Assembly (NCBI GenBank): GCA_947095585.1
Contig: OX352765.1
Span: 60,877,623 to 60,941,622 of the forward strand
Source of the DNA: Nephrocerus scutellatus
Taxonomy: Eukaryota; Arthropoda; Insecta; Diptera; Pipunculidae
Reading direction: 5' to 3'
Length of the DNA stretch: 64,000 nucleotides
Positions 24,077-34,281 of this stretch are shown here, one piece after another. A program made the translations under genes and the position numbers. How positions within the stretch are numbered: position 1 is the first letter of the stretch; every line of letters begins with the position of its first letter. The notes beneath the pieces were generated by a model. That model was not told the DNA's origin, ran no database searches, and was given only the letters and a program-made list of their open reading frames with translations.

Positions 24077-24087
24077 GAAGTGAAAAC
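24077..24087 (+). other. Second Helentron-type 5' end inside the 5S spacer T-run
   Basis: GAAGTGAAAAC is the same 11-mer as the element's outer 5' end. It directly follows six T in the spacer after 5S copy 2, where copy 1 has seven T then CATTTC. This reads as a T-T insertion of a Helentron end into 5S rDNA. Confidence 0.6.
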
Positions 24088-25050
24088 AATTGACTCGGTA
24101 AAATATCAAAATATGCAAGTATTGCATTGGAACATTGGCTTAGCGCATATTGAGCACAGCACAGCCCAGCACAGGATAGCACGGTGAATCAGAGGAAAAC
24201 TCTGCCACTGTGAGTCACCGCACATTGAGCGTAGTTGCTACGCATCAGTGAGTTACATCGACTCACTTGATCGGAAAAGAGCTGTTCTATAAATGTCAAA
24301 ACGCACAGAGGCATAAAAAAACTGTGTCGCACAGGTGGTAGAGTCTGTAGCTGCGTTGCTTTGGCAAAGCCGGCTTGGCTTTACAAAGCAACAGCTTTTG
24401 GCTTTACCGTCTTACGGTGAGCCAGTACTATAAAATGGCTTTAGTTTCCTTAATCCTGAACACTTTTATTTACTTCGGCTTCATGTCACTTTATCACCGC
24501 CTTACGGTGAGCGCTATAACTATAAAATGGCTTTAGTTTTAAATCCTAAAAACTTTTTGGATTTATTTTCGGCTTTATGCTTAGCCAAAGCAATACAGCA
24601 TGTGTCTGTGTTTTGCCTCTGCTGCGTGCATTGTGTGGTGTTCAGTCGAATTTGAGTTTTTTGCAAAACCTTCTCTATAGAAAGCCCAACGCATGTGTGT
24701 TTGTGGGATGTGAATACAGTGTACAAAAAGTAAGCAGTCGCAAAGAGCGAGAAACGTAAGATGTGGTAGTGGGAAACAGAAAAATTTTATATGGATCTTG
24801 CTCTTTAGTTGATTACTAATACAAATACGTTTGGTCTAAATCTAAGCATGTATCTGTGTACGATCGGAACAGTTTGGCTTTCTATGGAGAAGGTTTTGGT
24901 TTTTTGTATAGGACTAGTTCAGTAGTACCTAACTTGACAGTAGATGGATGTTTTATAAATACAGAAAATTAATTTGTGAACCTAGCATTGAAAAAATGGA
25001 AGAAAATACAGATAATTCTCATCTAATACAGATCGAAAAAAATACAGATA
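24088..25050 (+). promoter_or_regulatory. Helentron 5' leader with hairpin cluster and duplicated TATA motifs
   Basis: Perfect short hairpins lie at 24190-24204 (CAGAG/CTCTG), 24229-24243 (GCGTAG/CTACGC), 24406-24418 (ACCGT/ACGGT) and 24495-24509 (CACCG/CGGTG). The last two belong to an imperfect ~90-bp tandem repeat, each copy followed by TATAAAATGGCTTTAG (24429 and 24521). The segment 24740-24910 is similar to the central part of the array units. No open frame is convincing. I infer that the Helentron promoter is here. Confidence 0.5.
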
Positions 25051-25054
25051 AATG

Positions 25055-25503
25055 ACTTATCTGATGATGAAAAAAGAGATGTAGAAAGAAAACGAAAAAG
25101 GAGAAAAAGGAATAAGCGGCACAGAGAAAATAAAAATAAAAAGAATAAGCTCGCAATACCTGTTAATGAAAAAAAAAGAGAAGCAGAAAAACATAAAAAC
25201 AGAGAAAAGACTCAGCGATATAGAGAAAAGAAAAAGAATAGTGGGATTGCGGAGGCTACTGTGTCTATCATTTCTGATTCTTTCAGCCAAAAAAAACGCT
25301 GAAAAATGTAAACGTTACAGAGATAAGAAAAGACTGTCACAGTTTCAAACAAAAAATATGTATAATTCACAGAATGATGTATACGATGCTCAAATCGCAC
25401 GTCCCGAGAAAAAACCAAATGCTGGTCGTCAAAAAGAAATTCGTCAACGTCCGTACACAAGAATTGGCCGAAATAAAATTGAGAGATTTACAAACGTAAT
25501 TTA
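25055..25503 (+). pseudogene. Helentron ORF, Lys/Arg/Glu-rich N-terminal part
   Basis: A basic, charge-rich stretch (LSDDEKRDVERKRKRRKRNK, then EAEKHKNREKTQRYREKKK, then AEKCKRYRDKKR) runs in two frames that switch in an A8 run near 25290. This implies a one- or two-base indel. Repeated K/R-x-RYR-x-KK modules of this kind are seen at the N-terminus of Helentron proteins and may bind nucleic acid. The frame ends just after GTAATTTAATT at 25496, a plausible splice donor paired with TTTTTCCGCAG at 25583. The reading phases do not match, so this intron is uncertain. Confidence 0.55.
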
Positions 25504-25566
25504 ATTTAATATTTACAAATCAAAATTATAATAAATGACTGAATATTATTTTACTTAAAAATTTGT

Positions 25567-26685
25567 TTGGAATTTTTCCGCAGGGAAAGACGGAAATCTG
25601 GCGGTAATGAAGACCAAGAGAATATCATGCTACCAACGGCTACAGAAAATGTGGAAAATGTACAGCCTCAAGAAAATCAGAATCTTTCCCAATGGCTTCA
25701 TATATGCAAAGAGAAGAATGAATGTATTAGTCCCGACGTGATTCTACGCAGATTCACAGGGATACCAGGCGATGGGAATTGTTTATTCCACTCGCTCATA
25801 AGTGTTCGGCGACTTTCAATTTCGACTGGTTATTTAAAAAATCAGTTACGAGATTCACCTGATTTACCTTTATGCCATGATCCACGAGGAGTATATGATA
25901 TACTATCAAGTACGAATGCATATGGAGATTCAGATTGTCTGTTCTTATTTTTAAGAATGTACAATCAAAATATATGTGTTCATTATGACTTTCGTGCTCG
26001 ACTTCGTCTTGACGACGGCACATACAAATTTTATGATGACACTATCTTCTGCATTTATACAGCAAACGATTCAAATAATTGTATTCATCTTCATCTTTTT
26101 GGGCCTTACTTCGAAGTTCAAGATTTATTTGAGGAAAACGGAGATATTAGACGAAAAGAAGTCAATGTTGATGCCAACAATGTGTGTGATAATGATACAG
26201 ATAGCACCGAAGATAATCAAGGAAATCATGAAAGTGACATGGTGGTAGATAGAGGTGTGTGTGACAATGATAATCAAGAAAAAATTTATGAAAGTGACAT
26301 GGTGGTAACTAGAGAAGAGGACACAAGGGATGTGCAATACGTACACCCATCCATCCATACTTCACAAATCACATATCCATCATCAGAAGATGAATTTTAT
26401 ATTCCACCGAATCGTTCCGATAACATTCACCCCTCATCTCAGATTGTTGAACCACATCCATACTCTGATTTTCAACAGAATTCCACTGCGCATCGAGAAT
26501 TTGAAAAAGACTTTATTAAAAATGGTTTTGGTCATTCTTGTGACATTTGTGACAGGTTGTGGTTTAAAAATGATTTGAAATATTTGCCAAATAATGACAC
26601 AACGCCAAACATTGCATTTAGAAGAACATTGCACTCGAATACTGCTATTATGGAAATAAAAGTATGTTTAACTTGTTTCATGTAG
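25567..26685 (+). pseudogene. Helentron ORF, OTU cysteine-protease domain
   Basis: This is an open 370-codon stretch. The sequence GIPGDGNCLFHSLIS (25762-25805) holds the OTU catalytic Asp and Cys, and NCIHLHLFGPYFEV (about 26080-26120) holds the conserved His region. A long acidic, Ser/Asp-rich linker follows, then CDICDRLWFK and KVCLTCFM, Cys pairs typical of the zinc-binding N-terminal part of Helitron/PIF1-like polyproteins. It ends in an in-frame TAG at 26683, after which the protein clearly continues in the same frame (IKKQTIPPLSVYNGF). OTU domains are known in Helentrons and some Helitrons; their role in transposition is not established. Confidence 0.75.
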
Positions 26686-27900
26686 ATTAAAAAGCAAACG
26701 ATTCCACCGTTATCTGTTTACAATGGATTCAAATATCCACCAATTCCTGAATGTCTTAAAGACTTCCCTTTGGACTTGGTATCTGAAAGAGTTATATATC
26801 CAATAATTCCATTCATGCAAATTCGTAGGCTTCGGCATGTTCATGGTCAATATGGAACTTATGGGCAGGTGATTAATGTTCCGATCGAAGTAAATACAAT
26901 GGTGCAACTTTTACCAAGACAAGTAGACGATGACCATGCCATAACAGTTTATAATTAAAGGAAAAAAATCCACAAATCTAGTTACATGTACGGTATAATC
27001 AGAAATAGAAAAATAAAAGTGTGGTTAAGATATTTGAAAGATACTCCCCTTTACACGTCCTACTGCGTTTCAGTTGACGATCGATTTCTGAACGATAGAA
27101 ATGTGGAAGTTGAAGAGGAAATTGTTTTTGATGAAGATGGTGACAATGCTATTTTAGAACATATACCAATTGATGATAGTTTGGTAGCACAACAGCAGAC
27201 ATTGATGTGGAACGACGATATGTACTTGAGAATCGCTCCCGGCGAAGGTGATTTTTTCTTCTATTGATAGACTCATTTAATTTATTTAAAAATACTAAAA
27301 AATATATTTTTTGTTGCTATTATTTTCAGATAATGTTCCAATCAGTCTGCTATTTGATGAACACGCCGAAGAATTATCTTTTCCGCAAATATATTTGGGT
27401 CAATTTAGACATTTCCGTGAAGGTCTATTAGTCACACCTTTTATGATGGCACCAAGCGAACTTCGGAGATCGGACAGGCGACGAGTAACCCCTCAACACT
27501 TGTTATTCATGGCTATGAACATCATGAGGCTTAGAATAAAGCAGTCTCTTTCAATTGCATTCAAGTATGCTGGCAAATGTGTTCAAATTACAAAAGAGCA
27601 AATACAATCAGAAGATTATATTCATGGCTGAATTGAAACAAATTTGGAATTTCTCCGCTCCATCCCCAATTCAGCATTTTATTGGGCTGAAAGAACAAGA
27701 GATATTTTTGCCATGATTAGACAACTTGGTAAGCTGACTTTACTATAAGTGCTAATGAAATTGGATGGCCTAAATTGCTGCGATTGTTGCATTATATAAA
27801 ACATAATGCGGAAATATCGGACGAAGAAGCACAAGATTTGCACTTTATTCAGAAAAGTACTCTAATCAATGAAGATGCAGTATATATTTTAATAAAATAG
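26686..27900 (+). pseudogene. Helentron ORF, Helitron helicase-like N domain
   Basis: It continues the frame of the OTU part: ERVIYPIIPFMQIRRLRH, GQYGTYGQVINVPIEVN, then a stop (TAA 26956), then HKSSYMYGIIRNRK and WLRYLKDTPLYTSY. An 82-bp intron at 27248-27329 (GTGATTTTTTC...TTATTTTCAG) restores the frame exactly (GE to DNVPISLLFDEHAEELSFP). HFREGLLVTPFMMAPSELRR and RVTPQHLLFMAMNIMRLRIK are Helitron_like_N-type motifs. Further breaks are a TGA at 27629 and a frameshift near 27740 before SANEIGWPKLLRLL. The join to the Rep part (27895-27920) is unclear and probably has a small deletion. Confidence 0.75.
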
Positions 27901-27920
27901 TCAATATTCTTTTGTAATTA

Positions 27921-28733
27921 TTGCAATCGGAAAGGTACACTCCATTCAAAAAATACAGAATTTTGCATTACTTCAAAAGAATAGAATTTCAACATAGGGG
28001 TAGTCCACATGCGCATATCTTAGCTTGGTTAGACAATGCCCCAGAAGATGCTCTTGGCAGAGATTACGATAAAGCCATCGATCTCATTGATTTTCTTATA
28101 TCTATATCTGCTTCGGAACCTTCTGGTAATATTCGACTACAAACTCATAAGCATACTTTTACATGCTACAAGGGTATAGCGTCGAGAAGGCAACAAAAAT
28201 GTAGATTCGAGGCTCCATTCATGCCGCTTAAGACAACAATGATTTTGATTCCCATGCAAGAAACAGAAGACGGTTTCCATCAGTACAAAGCTAAATATAA
28301 AGTGATTCGAAAAAATTTGGAAAATTACGAACACGATGATTTCCCATCATTTTATAGTGAAAATGATATTGTTTCTTATGAGGAATATGTAAATATTATT
28401 CGAGCAGGAATTAATAGGCCACGAGTATTTCTGAAGCGCAAACCTTGCGAAAAATGGCATAATCCCTATAACCCATTCCTATTAAATGTTGTAAAATCAA
28501 ACACTGATTTTCAATTTATAACTGAAGAATATACTTGTGCAGCTTATGTTGTGGAGTACGTGAAGACTAATAGGGGTGTTAGCAATTTGCAAAGAAAAAT
28601 AATTGAAATTATGGATAAACATCCTGAGTTCAACATTTTTGATATTGCTAAAAATATTAGTATTAATCTTTTGAACCACACTGAGATGAGGAGTCAGGAA
28701 GCTGCATGGTATTTATTGAGAGAGCCTATGTGA
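27921..28733 (+). pseudogene. Helentron Rep (HUH rolling-circle initiator) domain
   Basis: FQHRGSPHAHILAWLDNAP (about 27985-28040) carries the metal-binding His-x-His of HUH endonucleases. CAAYVVEYVKTNRGVSN (about 28535-28585) carries both Rep tyrosines (Y-V-V-E-Y), the nicking residues in rolling-circle transposons. Between them lie the conserved Helentron stretches HKHTFTCYKG, KCRFEAPFMP and RKPCEKWHNPYNPFLL. Rep cuts and joins single-stranded element DNA. The key residues are intact here; the frame ends at a TGA (28731) shortly after EAAWYLLREPM. Confidence 0.85.
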
Positions 28734-29960
28734 AAAAGTGCAAAATATTATTATAAAAATAACAAAAATGAATGGAAACGACGAGGTGAGCCAAGGATTA
28801 TACGATATCGTAATTATGATATTGCTACAGACCTCAACGAATACAAGAGAGAAATGGTTACTTTGCACTTCCCGTTCCTCCACGAAGAACCAGAAATTCT
28901 AGCAGAAGTGTGGTTCCTTTAGTTGTACGATGAACATGAAGCACTCATACTAGACAGAAGAAAAGAGTTCGAATCAAATCTTGATATCCAAAAAACAATG
29001 CAAGTCTGCCGAGAGTTATGCCGTGAAAATATTCATGATGATGGAGAGGAAATAAACAACGTCGTTGGTTGAATCCCTGACGAAAATCCATTTGCTGAAT
29101 TATATGACAACCCAAACGCTGATCTAAATGATGATCTACGGCTTGCACTGTTTGATAAGCTTGGTGCTATTGCAAAAAAGAAAGAAAATATCTTATCTTA
29201 TGCAGAATTTTATTCACTTATATGCAGAGCAAACGACGAACAGCGAGAAATCTTGACTCACGTTATACATCATTTAATATCAAAAGACGAGGAAACGCAT
29301 GAACCATTGCTGGTATTTTTGACTGGGCCAGCTGGAAGCGGTAAAACATTTGTTATTAAAGCACTTATGGAGATATACAATAGTTTTTCAGATACCGATG
29401 GAATTTTCAACGCATATATTGCTTGCGCTTCAACAGGAAAAGCTGCTGCTGCCATAGGTGGAACAACTGTGCATAATGCTCTAAGTATGTCACTATCAAG
29501 GCTATTACCACATAATGTTCAAAAAGCTTATCAATACCACGCACTATTTCAGTTTGTTAATGTTATTATCATTGACGAAGTAAGCATGGTTTCCGCAGAA
29601 TTATTACAGCAAATTGACGCACGTTTGAAGCAAATAACTGGTTTTTTTGCAAAAGATTTTGTGGGATTAGATGTTATCCTTATCGGAGATTTACGCCAAT
29701 TACCCCCCGTGAAAGCCACGCCAATCTTCAAGCAAATTAAAAAAAGAATAACAACCGAAACACTTTGGCGAAAATTTAAAAAATTTGAACTTACGACAGT
29801 CATGCGGCAAGAAAATCGAACTTTTTCCTCAATTTTGACAAAGATCGGGGATGGAACTATTTTAGAAAAAGAAGAACTGCAAATGATAGAATCTAAAAAG
29901 AAGACTCACAGTTACTATGTCCGGAAGGAACCAGACTTATCTTTACCAATGCTAGTGTAA
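28734..29960 (+). pseudogene. Helentron PIF1-type helicase, N-terminal motifs
   Basis: It follows the Rep part in the same frame, interrupted by a TAG (28920) and a TGA (29070). Then come Walker A GPAGSGKT (about 29327-29350), CASTGKAAAAIGGTTVHNAL, Walker B NVIIIDEVSM (about 29560-29590) and LIGDLRQLPPV (motif III). This is a superfamily 1B DNA helicase expected to unwind donor DNA during rolling-circle transposition. A frameshift near 29920 moves the reading to the frame that starts LIFTNASVSEYN. Confidence 0.85.
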
Positions 29961-30010
29961 GCGAATACAACAGTGTAATTTTAAACACACATGTTAATAA
30001 GATTGTTTCT

Positions 30011-31342
30011 TTGGCTTCGGATGTTTTCGTTGGTTGTCGCAATGCCGAGCAACAAAATTTTGTTAGGCAGAAGTTACATAAAATGAAACTAGACGAGACT
30101 GGCGGATTGCCTTACGAATTAGTTTTAGTTCCCAACCGACCTTATATGATAACTACAAATATAGATGTTGCTGATGGTTTATCAAATGGTACTGTGGGAA
30201 TATTACTTAACGTGGAATCAGATGAAAAAAATGAAATTTTAAGAACTTGGTTGAAATTTCCAAACAATATTGGTCAAAAACGCTCAAGAAAGTTGAGAAA
30301 CCACATTGCACGTTTAAATCTTGATATCGATTTAAGAGTATCTAATTTAGATGGATTGTTCTTAGCCACTAAAGAAAACACAAGGGCGAGCTGGAAATTC
30401 CATCATGGCAGAGTAGGAAATGCACCGGTCGACGATCCAGATGCTACAAAAAATCAAAAGAGGTCGACAACTCACCGAGACGATTTAGCGGTAGAGATGA
30501 GACGTTTGCAAGAAAATACTTTGCAAACAATAACAAAATTATTCATTGATTTTGTTTCTAAAGATAATACATTATCTATTCTTACATTCAATTGTCAAGG
30601 TTTACGTGCGCATGTCCAAGATCTAGCAATAGACGCTCTCTTTAAAAAAATGAACCTGTTAATTTTAACAGAAACTCACATGGGAGACGAAGAAATAATC
30701 GACGTTCCTTGTTTCGACTATGTTGCAAGTTTCCGTAGACCCAATCGTCCGGCGGGAGGAGTGGCTGTTTATGCAAAGTTTCCTAATTTAAGCCTCATAG
30801 GTTGCACAAGTCAAGCGAAATACTCAAGTATGTTCACTACTTCCGTTTCTGATGTTGGTGATATATGCATTTGTCGTTGCCACTCTGACAATGGGAATCC
30901 CATTGTGATAGTTGCTGTTTATATTTCACCTAATAAGTCTTTAAATGCGATACGAGATTTTTTGTTTGAAAATTTATTCATTTATTCTAAAGCCAGTTCT
31001 GCAGTGCTTCAAGATAAAATTGGAAAAATATTTGATGATTTGCCAATGATTTTGGGTGGGGATTTCAACATAAACTTTGCAGACGATAAAAATCTACCAT
31101 TAATTGAATTTTTGAATAGAGAATTTGATTTTACTATGTCCAATCAACGCAATATTAGCACAACGAGATATAAAAGTACAATTGATGCGGTATTCACGAG
31201 ATATTTAAATAACTTCGAATCAAAATTGTTTATTTCTTATTTTAGTTACCATGAACCTATAGTTTCTATTTTAGATTGTAATAATTTTAATGATAATGAT
31301 GATGATACAAGAGTTGTCGAAATTGTTAACGATGATTCATAA
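30011..31342 (+). pseudogene. Helentron helicase remainder plus C-terminal endonuclease (EEP/AP-like)
   Basis: This is a 443-codon uninterrupted stretch. The first ~130 residues (GLPYELVLVPNRPYMITTNI, DGLSNGTVGILL) are the PIF1 region after motif III. I do not find the usual helicase motifs V-VI with T-x-x-KSQG, so the helicase looks incomplete. From residue ~190 there is an endonuclease/exonuclease/phosphatase domain: LTFNCQGLR, LILTETHMGDEE (Glu), AGGVAVYAK, LGGDFNINF (Asp, Asn), STIDAVF (Asp) and YHEPIV (His). This domain defines Helentrons as against Helitrons and resembles LINE apurinic-like endonucleases. All recognisable catalytic positions are present. Confidence 0.85.
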
Positions 31343-31439
31343 AAGAATATTAAATGTATTTTAAAGTTTCTAATAATTAATAAAATACAATTCATAAATA
31401 AAATGCAATTCATAACCCAATAACCCAATAACACTAGTA

Positions 31440-31513
31440 CCCATCTAAAAAACGTCTAACGCGCCAAAATAAGTTTTCACTTCTGTCGGCACTCCCGGAG
31501 TGCTTAAATTGAC
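31440..31513 (+). other. Helentron 3' end: subterminal inverted repeat and palindrome
   Basis: CATCTAAAAAACGTC...AAGTTTTCACTTC (31440-31483) is the inverted counterpart of 23379-23425. It is followed by GCACTCCCGGAGTGC (31489-31503), a 7-bp perfect stem around one C, then TTAAATTGAC and the target T-run. The hairpin is the likely termination signal for rolling-circle transfer. Confidence 0.75.
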
Positions 31514-31576
31514 TTTTTTTTTGTTGTGTTTTATTTTACTCAAAACCACTGATAACTTCCAATAGTTCTTTATATA
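31514..31576 (-). pseudogene. U5 antisense Gypsy fragment, part 1
   Basis: The T-run and the integrase-start end of the unit's Gypsy fragment, interrupted at TTTATATA by the errantivirus. Confidence 0.75.
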
Positions 31577-31892
31577 AATTAAATTATTCTGAGTTGAAAT
31601 TTATTAAAAAAAATAATCTTTATTTTCCAAACCGGCAGCGATTCTGCCTACATAAAAACTGAACATATAATACTCTTAAAACTAAGCTTTTTATACTCTT
31701 AATGATAACGTCCTATGCGAAAACATCCAACGGCGACGTGTTATCTCAGGTGCTCATCGTTTCACATCGTACGTGATGGAATGCGGCAATGTCGACAAAT
31801 CGTGTTGCACAGACGCACTGTCAGCGAATTCTTCTGACCGACTCGTGGGAAACGGTGCAACATCAACATATAGAATTTATTCTGTGTTAACT
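31577..31892 (-). repeat. Errantivirus 3' LTR
   Basis: On the minus strand it starts AGTTAACACAGAATAAATTC and ends AATT. It contains TATAAAAAGC (promoter-like) and GGAAAATAAAGATT (polyadenylation-like). It is preceded on that strand by the polypurine tract GAGGGTGGAGG. Confidence 0.85.
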
Positions 31893-31909
31893 CCTCCACC
31901 CTCAAATTC
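31893..31909 (-). other. Errantivirus polypurine tract
   Basis: The minus strand reads GAGGGTGGAGG immediately before the LTR start AGTTAAC. It is the plus-strand DNA primer site. Confidence 0.75.
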
Positions 31910-33465
31910 GGGTGTCCTCACTCGTGACCTTGTAAAATGGTGGATATTGACTTATGCTAATCCTTTTGATTGGTGTTGGTCCTTCCAAAATCTCTGCAGG
32001 TGATTCTGTTGGCAATTCGGCTGCTGCTGGCGTTTCCCTTGCTTCTACTGTTGTGGAGATTATTAGGTTGCTTTTCTTGCGTGCTAAAACCAGTATCAGG
32101 GATATTACCACGGCTGCGGTGATGATGGTAGCCGACAAACTGTAAGAAGCTATCAGGTGCGTTTTGTTTCTTTCTTCAATTTGACTTTTGTAGCGAGTGT
32201 TGTTTAAGTGCAGCTCTTTCATCACTTCGAGGGTTAAAAGTTCTTCGAAGGTTTTTGATGGTGAGTCTATTTGTACGATGGCTGGAAGAGGGTTTGAGGT
32301 GGGGATTTCATTGGAGACAAATGTTTGTTTATTTACCACGATGGTAGCATTATGGTATTGTACTATAAATGTTCCCGATATGCTGAGCGTGTCGTTGTTG
32401 ACCAATATTGACCCGTTGAACTAGTTAAGAAGTAGTGACCCAGGGAGTATTTCCTCGACTGTTGGAACATGTTGATTGTTGATGTTGGTACAATTTGCTG
32501 GTCTGCTTCGCAATAGATTCGGTATGCACTCCGTGTCACCTAAGTTTATAATGTCATCAATCTTACAAATGGTTAAATCGTTAAAAGCTTGACAATTATT
32601 CTTAATTCCATAAAAATCATTTTCGCATTGAAGTACATTACTAAAATCAATTTTTGTTACAACAGATTTTCTTTTTATTGGCTTAACTAATAATCTTTTA
32701 CAATCTTCTTTTTTTGTGGTTGGCACACTCACAATATAAATCATAGAAGTACTATTAGAGGCTATTTTTATATTGGCAAATTCAAATGCCTCCTCCATGT
32801 TTACATAGGGTAAGTTGTTTTTTTCAAAATGAGCCCTAACTAGATTTATTTCAGTACTTGAAAGTATAAAAGAATTTACTATACCAGCTTTCGCCCACTG
32901 TAAGGCATGTTCTATGTTTGTTATCTCTTCTTTGATTACATCTAGTTTATATTTAATGCTGGTAGAATATTCGTTTTTAATTTCAGCATTCGTTTTCAAA
33001 GTATTAATTATGTTATTAGTAATATTCGTAATGTTATTTATTCTTTCTAATGATAGTCTGTTTATGACTAATTGCTTATTGTTGTTATCTAGTAAGTTTT
33101 GGGTTTTAGCTTTTATAATTTGAAAGTCGTGGTGGTCCGGTGTACCGGCGATCCACTTCCACGCAGTTCCTAGAATGTTTATTGCCCTTTTCCTTTTGAC
33201 TATAGGTTTGATGCGGTTAAGTCGGTTAAGGATTTCAGTGATTTCATAGGATAGGTAAGGGTAAATGGGATTGTCTTTACTTACATTGGTTTTGATTCTG
33301 AACTGTACATCATCAATTATATCTTGGTATTCTGCAAGGTCTATTACGTGCACCAGTTTAAAGGTACCGGTTTGCAGTTTTGCTATTCCCGTATTCAAGG
33401 TAACCAGTCTTGAATTGGAATAGTCCAGTATTTGAACTTCTGCGAGGACTAAGGATATGAAGGAC
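31902..33465 (-). pseudogene. env: Errantivirus env glycoprotein, one internal stop
   Basis: A pyrimidine tract and AG at 33466-33467 form a likely acceptor for the spliced env mRNA. The frame then begins with a hydrophobic leader (SFISLVLAEVQ). After ~70 residues comes a basic furin-like cleavage site (RKRA) followed by the conserved WKWIAGTPDHHDF region of insect errantivirus Env. Many N-x-S/T sites follow. A TAG near 32418 splits the frame; the downstream part (31902-32405) has a membrane anchor (LSATIITAAVVISLILVL) and a ~55-residue cytoplasmic tail. It is a class I-like surface protein in the family, but this copy cannot give full-length protein without read-through. Confidence 0.8.
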
Positions 33466-33482
33466 CTAAAAAAAAAGATATC

Positions 33483-34281
33483 AGGATTTAATATTGACCT
33501 TATGGAAGATTTTGCCTGATTCGGTTAGGATTGTTGTTGGATTATTCTCCTTAACTGTTTCTTTTCTTTACCTTGCGGAAAGTTTGGTACCTAATCGTCT
33601 ATATATTTTTACGAAGATAGCTTCGCCTGGAGAGTAATTCTTTAGGGGTCACCGAGTTTTATTGTGAAAGTCTAAATCTTTATTTTGTTTTTCTTTTAAC
33701 TTCAATATGTTTTCCTTTCTAGCCTTCTCAAAGTGTTCAGGGTCAGTGCTAACGGTTCTTCCAAAAAATACTTCAATAGGTTTTTTATTGGTAATGGAAT
33801 GAACCGAGAAATTATACTCGTAAATAGCACGATCTAGCAGCTCTTCAAATGATCTATGGACTCGGTCTGCCTTAAGGCATCGCATGATTTCGGAAAGTGT
33901 CGAGTGAAATCTTTCCACTTGACCGTTGACAAAGCTTGAATACGGAGGGGTCTTATAGATTACGATTCCCAACTGGTCGTGGAGCATGAAGCATATTGAT
34001 GCGGAATTGAACGCTTTTTCATTGTCAAAAACAATGACTTTGGGTACGCCGTACGCGAATAAAAGTTGCCTTAACGGTTCTCTAATATCCTCACTTGCTC
34101 TTGATTTCAAGATGCGAGCCTGTGCGTACTTAGAAAATTTGTCGATCGCCGTTAGGACCAGATTTGCTTCTGTGGAATAAATTTCGATGTGTAATATGAC
34201 CAGGATGTTCAGGGATAGGAGTGGCTTGCAGCTCCGGCTTATTCGGATGCCGATCATATTTGTGTTGTTTGCAGGTAACAC
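33483..34281 (-). pseudogene. pol: Errantivirus integrase core and C-terminus
   Basis: The core reads HIEIYSTEANLVLTAIDKFS, then VIFDNEKAF (second acidic residue) and NGQVERFHSTLSE (third). The residue where the first catalytic Asp is expected (H-I-D in relatives) is Glu here. The C-terminal part continues past a TGA at 33649 and another stop near 33575, ending next to the env splice site. A frameshift near 34200 separates it from the zinc-finger part upstream. Confidence 0.8.

Larger units (their letters stand above)
23379..31513 (+). mobile_element. Helentron (rolling-circle element with OTU, Rep, helicase and endonuclease)
   Basis: The element sits in the T-run of U5: left flank AAAACATATTGAAGT, right flank a T-run then GTTGTGTTTTATTTTAC, as in uninterrupted units. 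The 5' end (GAAGTGAAAACTTCTTTTAG, then GCGCGG and TTTTTTAGATG) is an inverted, imperfect copy of 31440-31483 (CATCTAAAAAAC, GCGCC, AAGTTTTCACTTC), i.e. subterminal inverted repeats. A perfect GCACTCCCGGAGTGC palindrome lies about 10 bp from the 3' end. T-T insertion, subterminal inverted repeats and a 3' palindrome are described for Drosophila Helentrons/DINE-1. The coding part has several stops and frameshifts, so this copy is not autonomous. The exact 5' base is ambiguous because flank and element share GAAGT. A second candidate 5' end lies at 24077. Confidence 0.8.

Noticed and set aside
24520..24759. Short frames on both strands in the Helentron leader
   Set aside because: Short, overlapping and without similarity; the region is better explained as non-coding leader with hairpins.
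26683..26706. Tiny intron GTATGTT...CATGTAG in the Helentron OTU region
   Set aside because: At 24 bp it is too short for normal splicing and the coding sense continues in frame through it; a premature stop is simpler.
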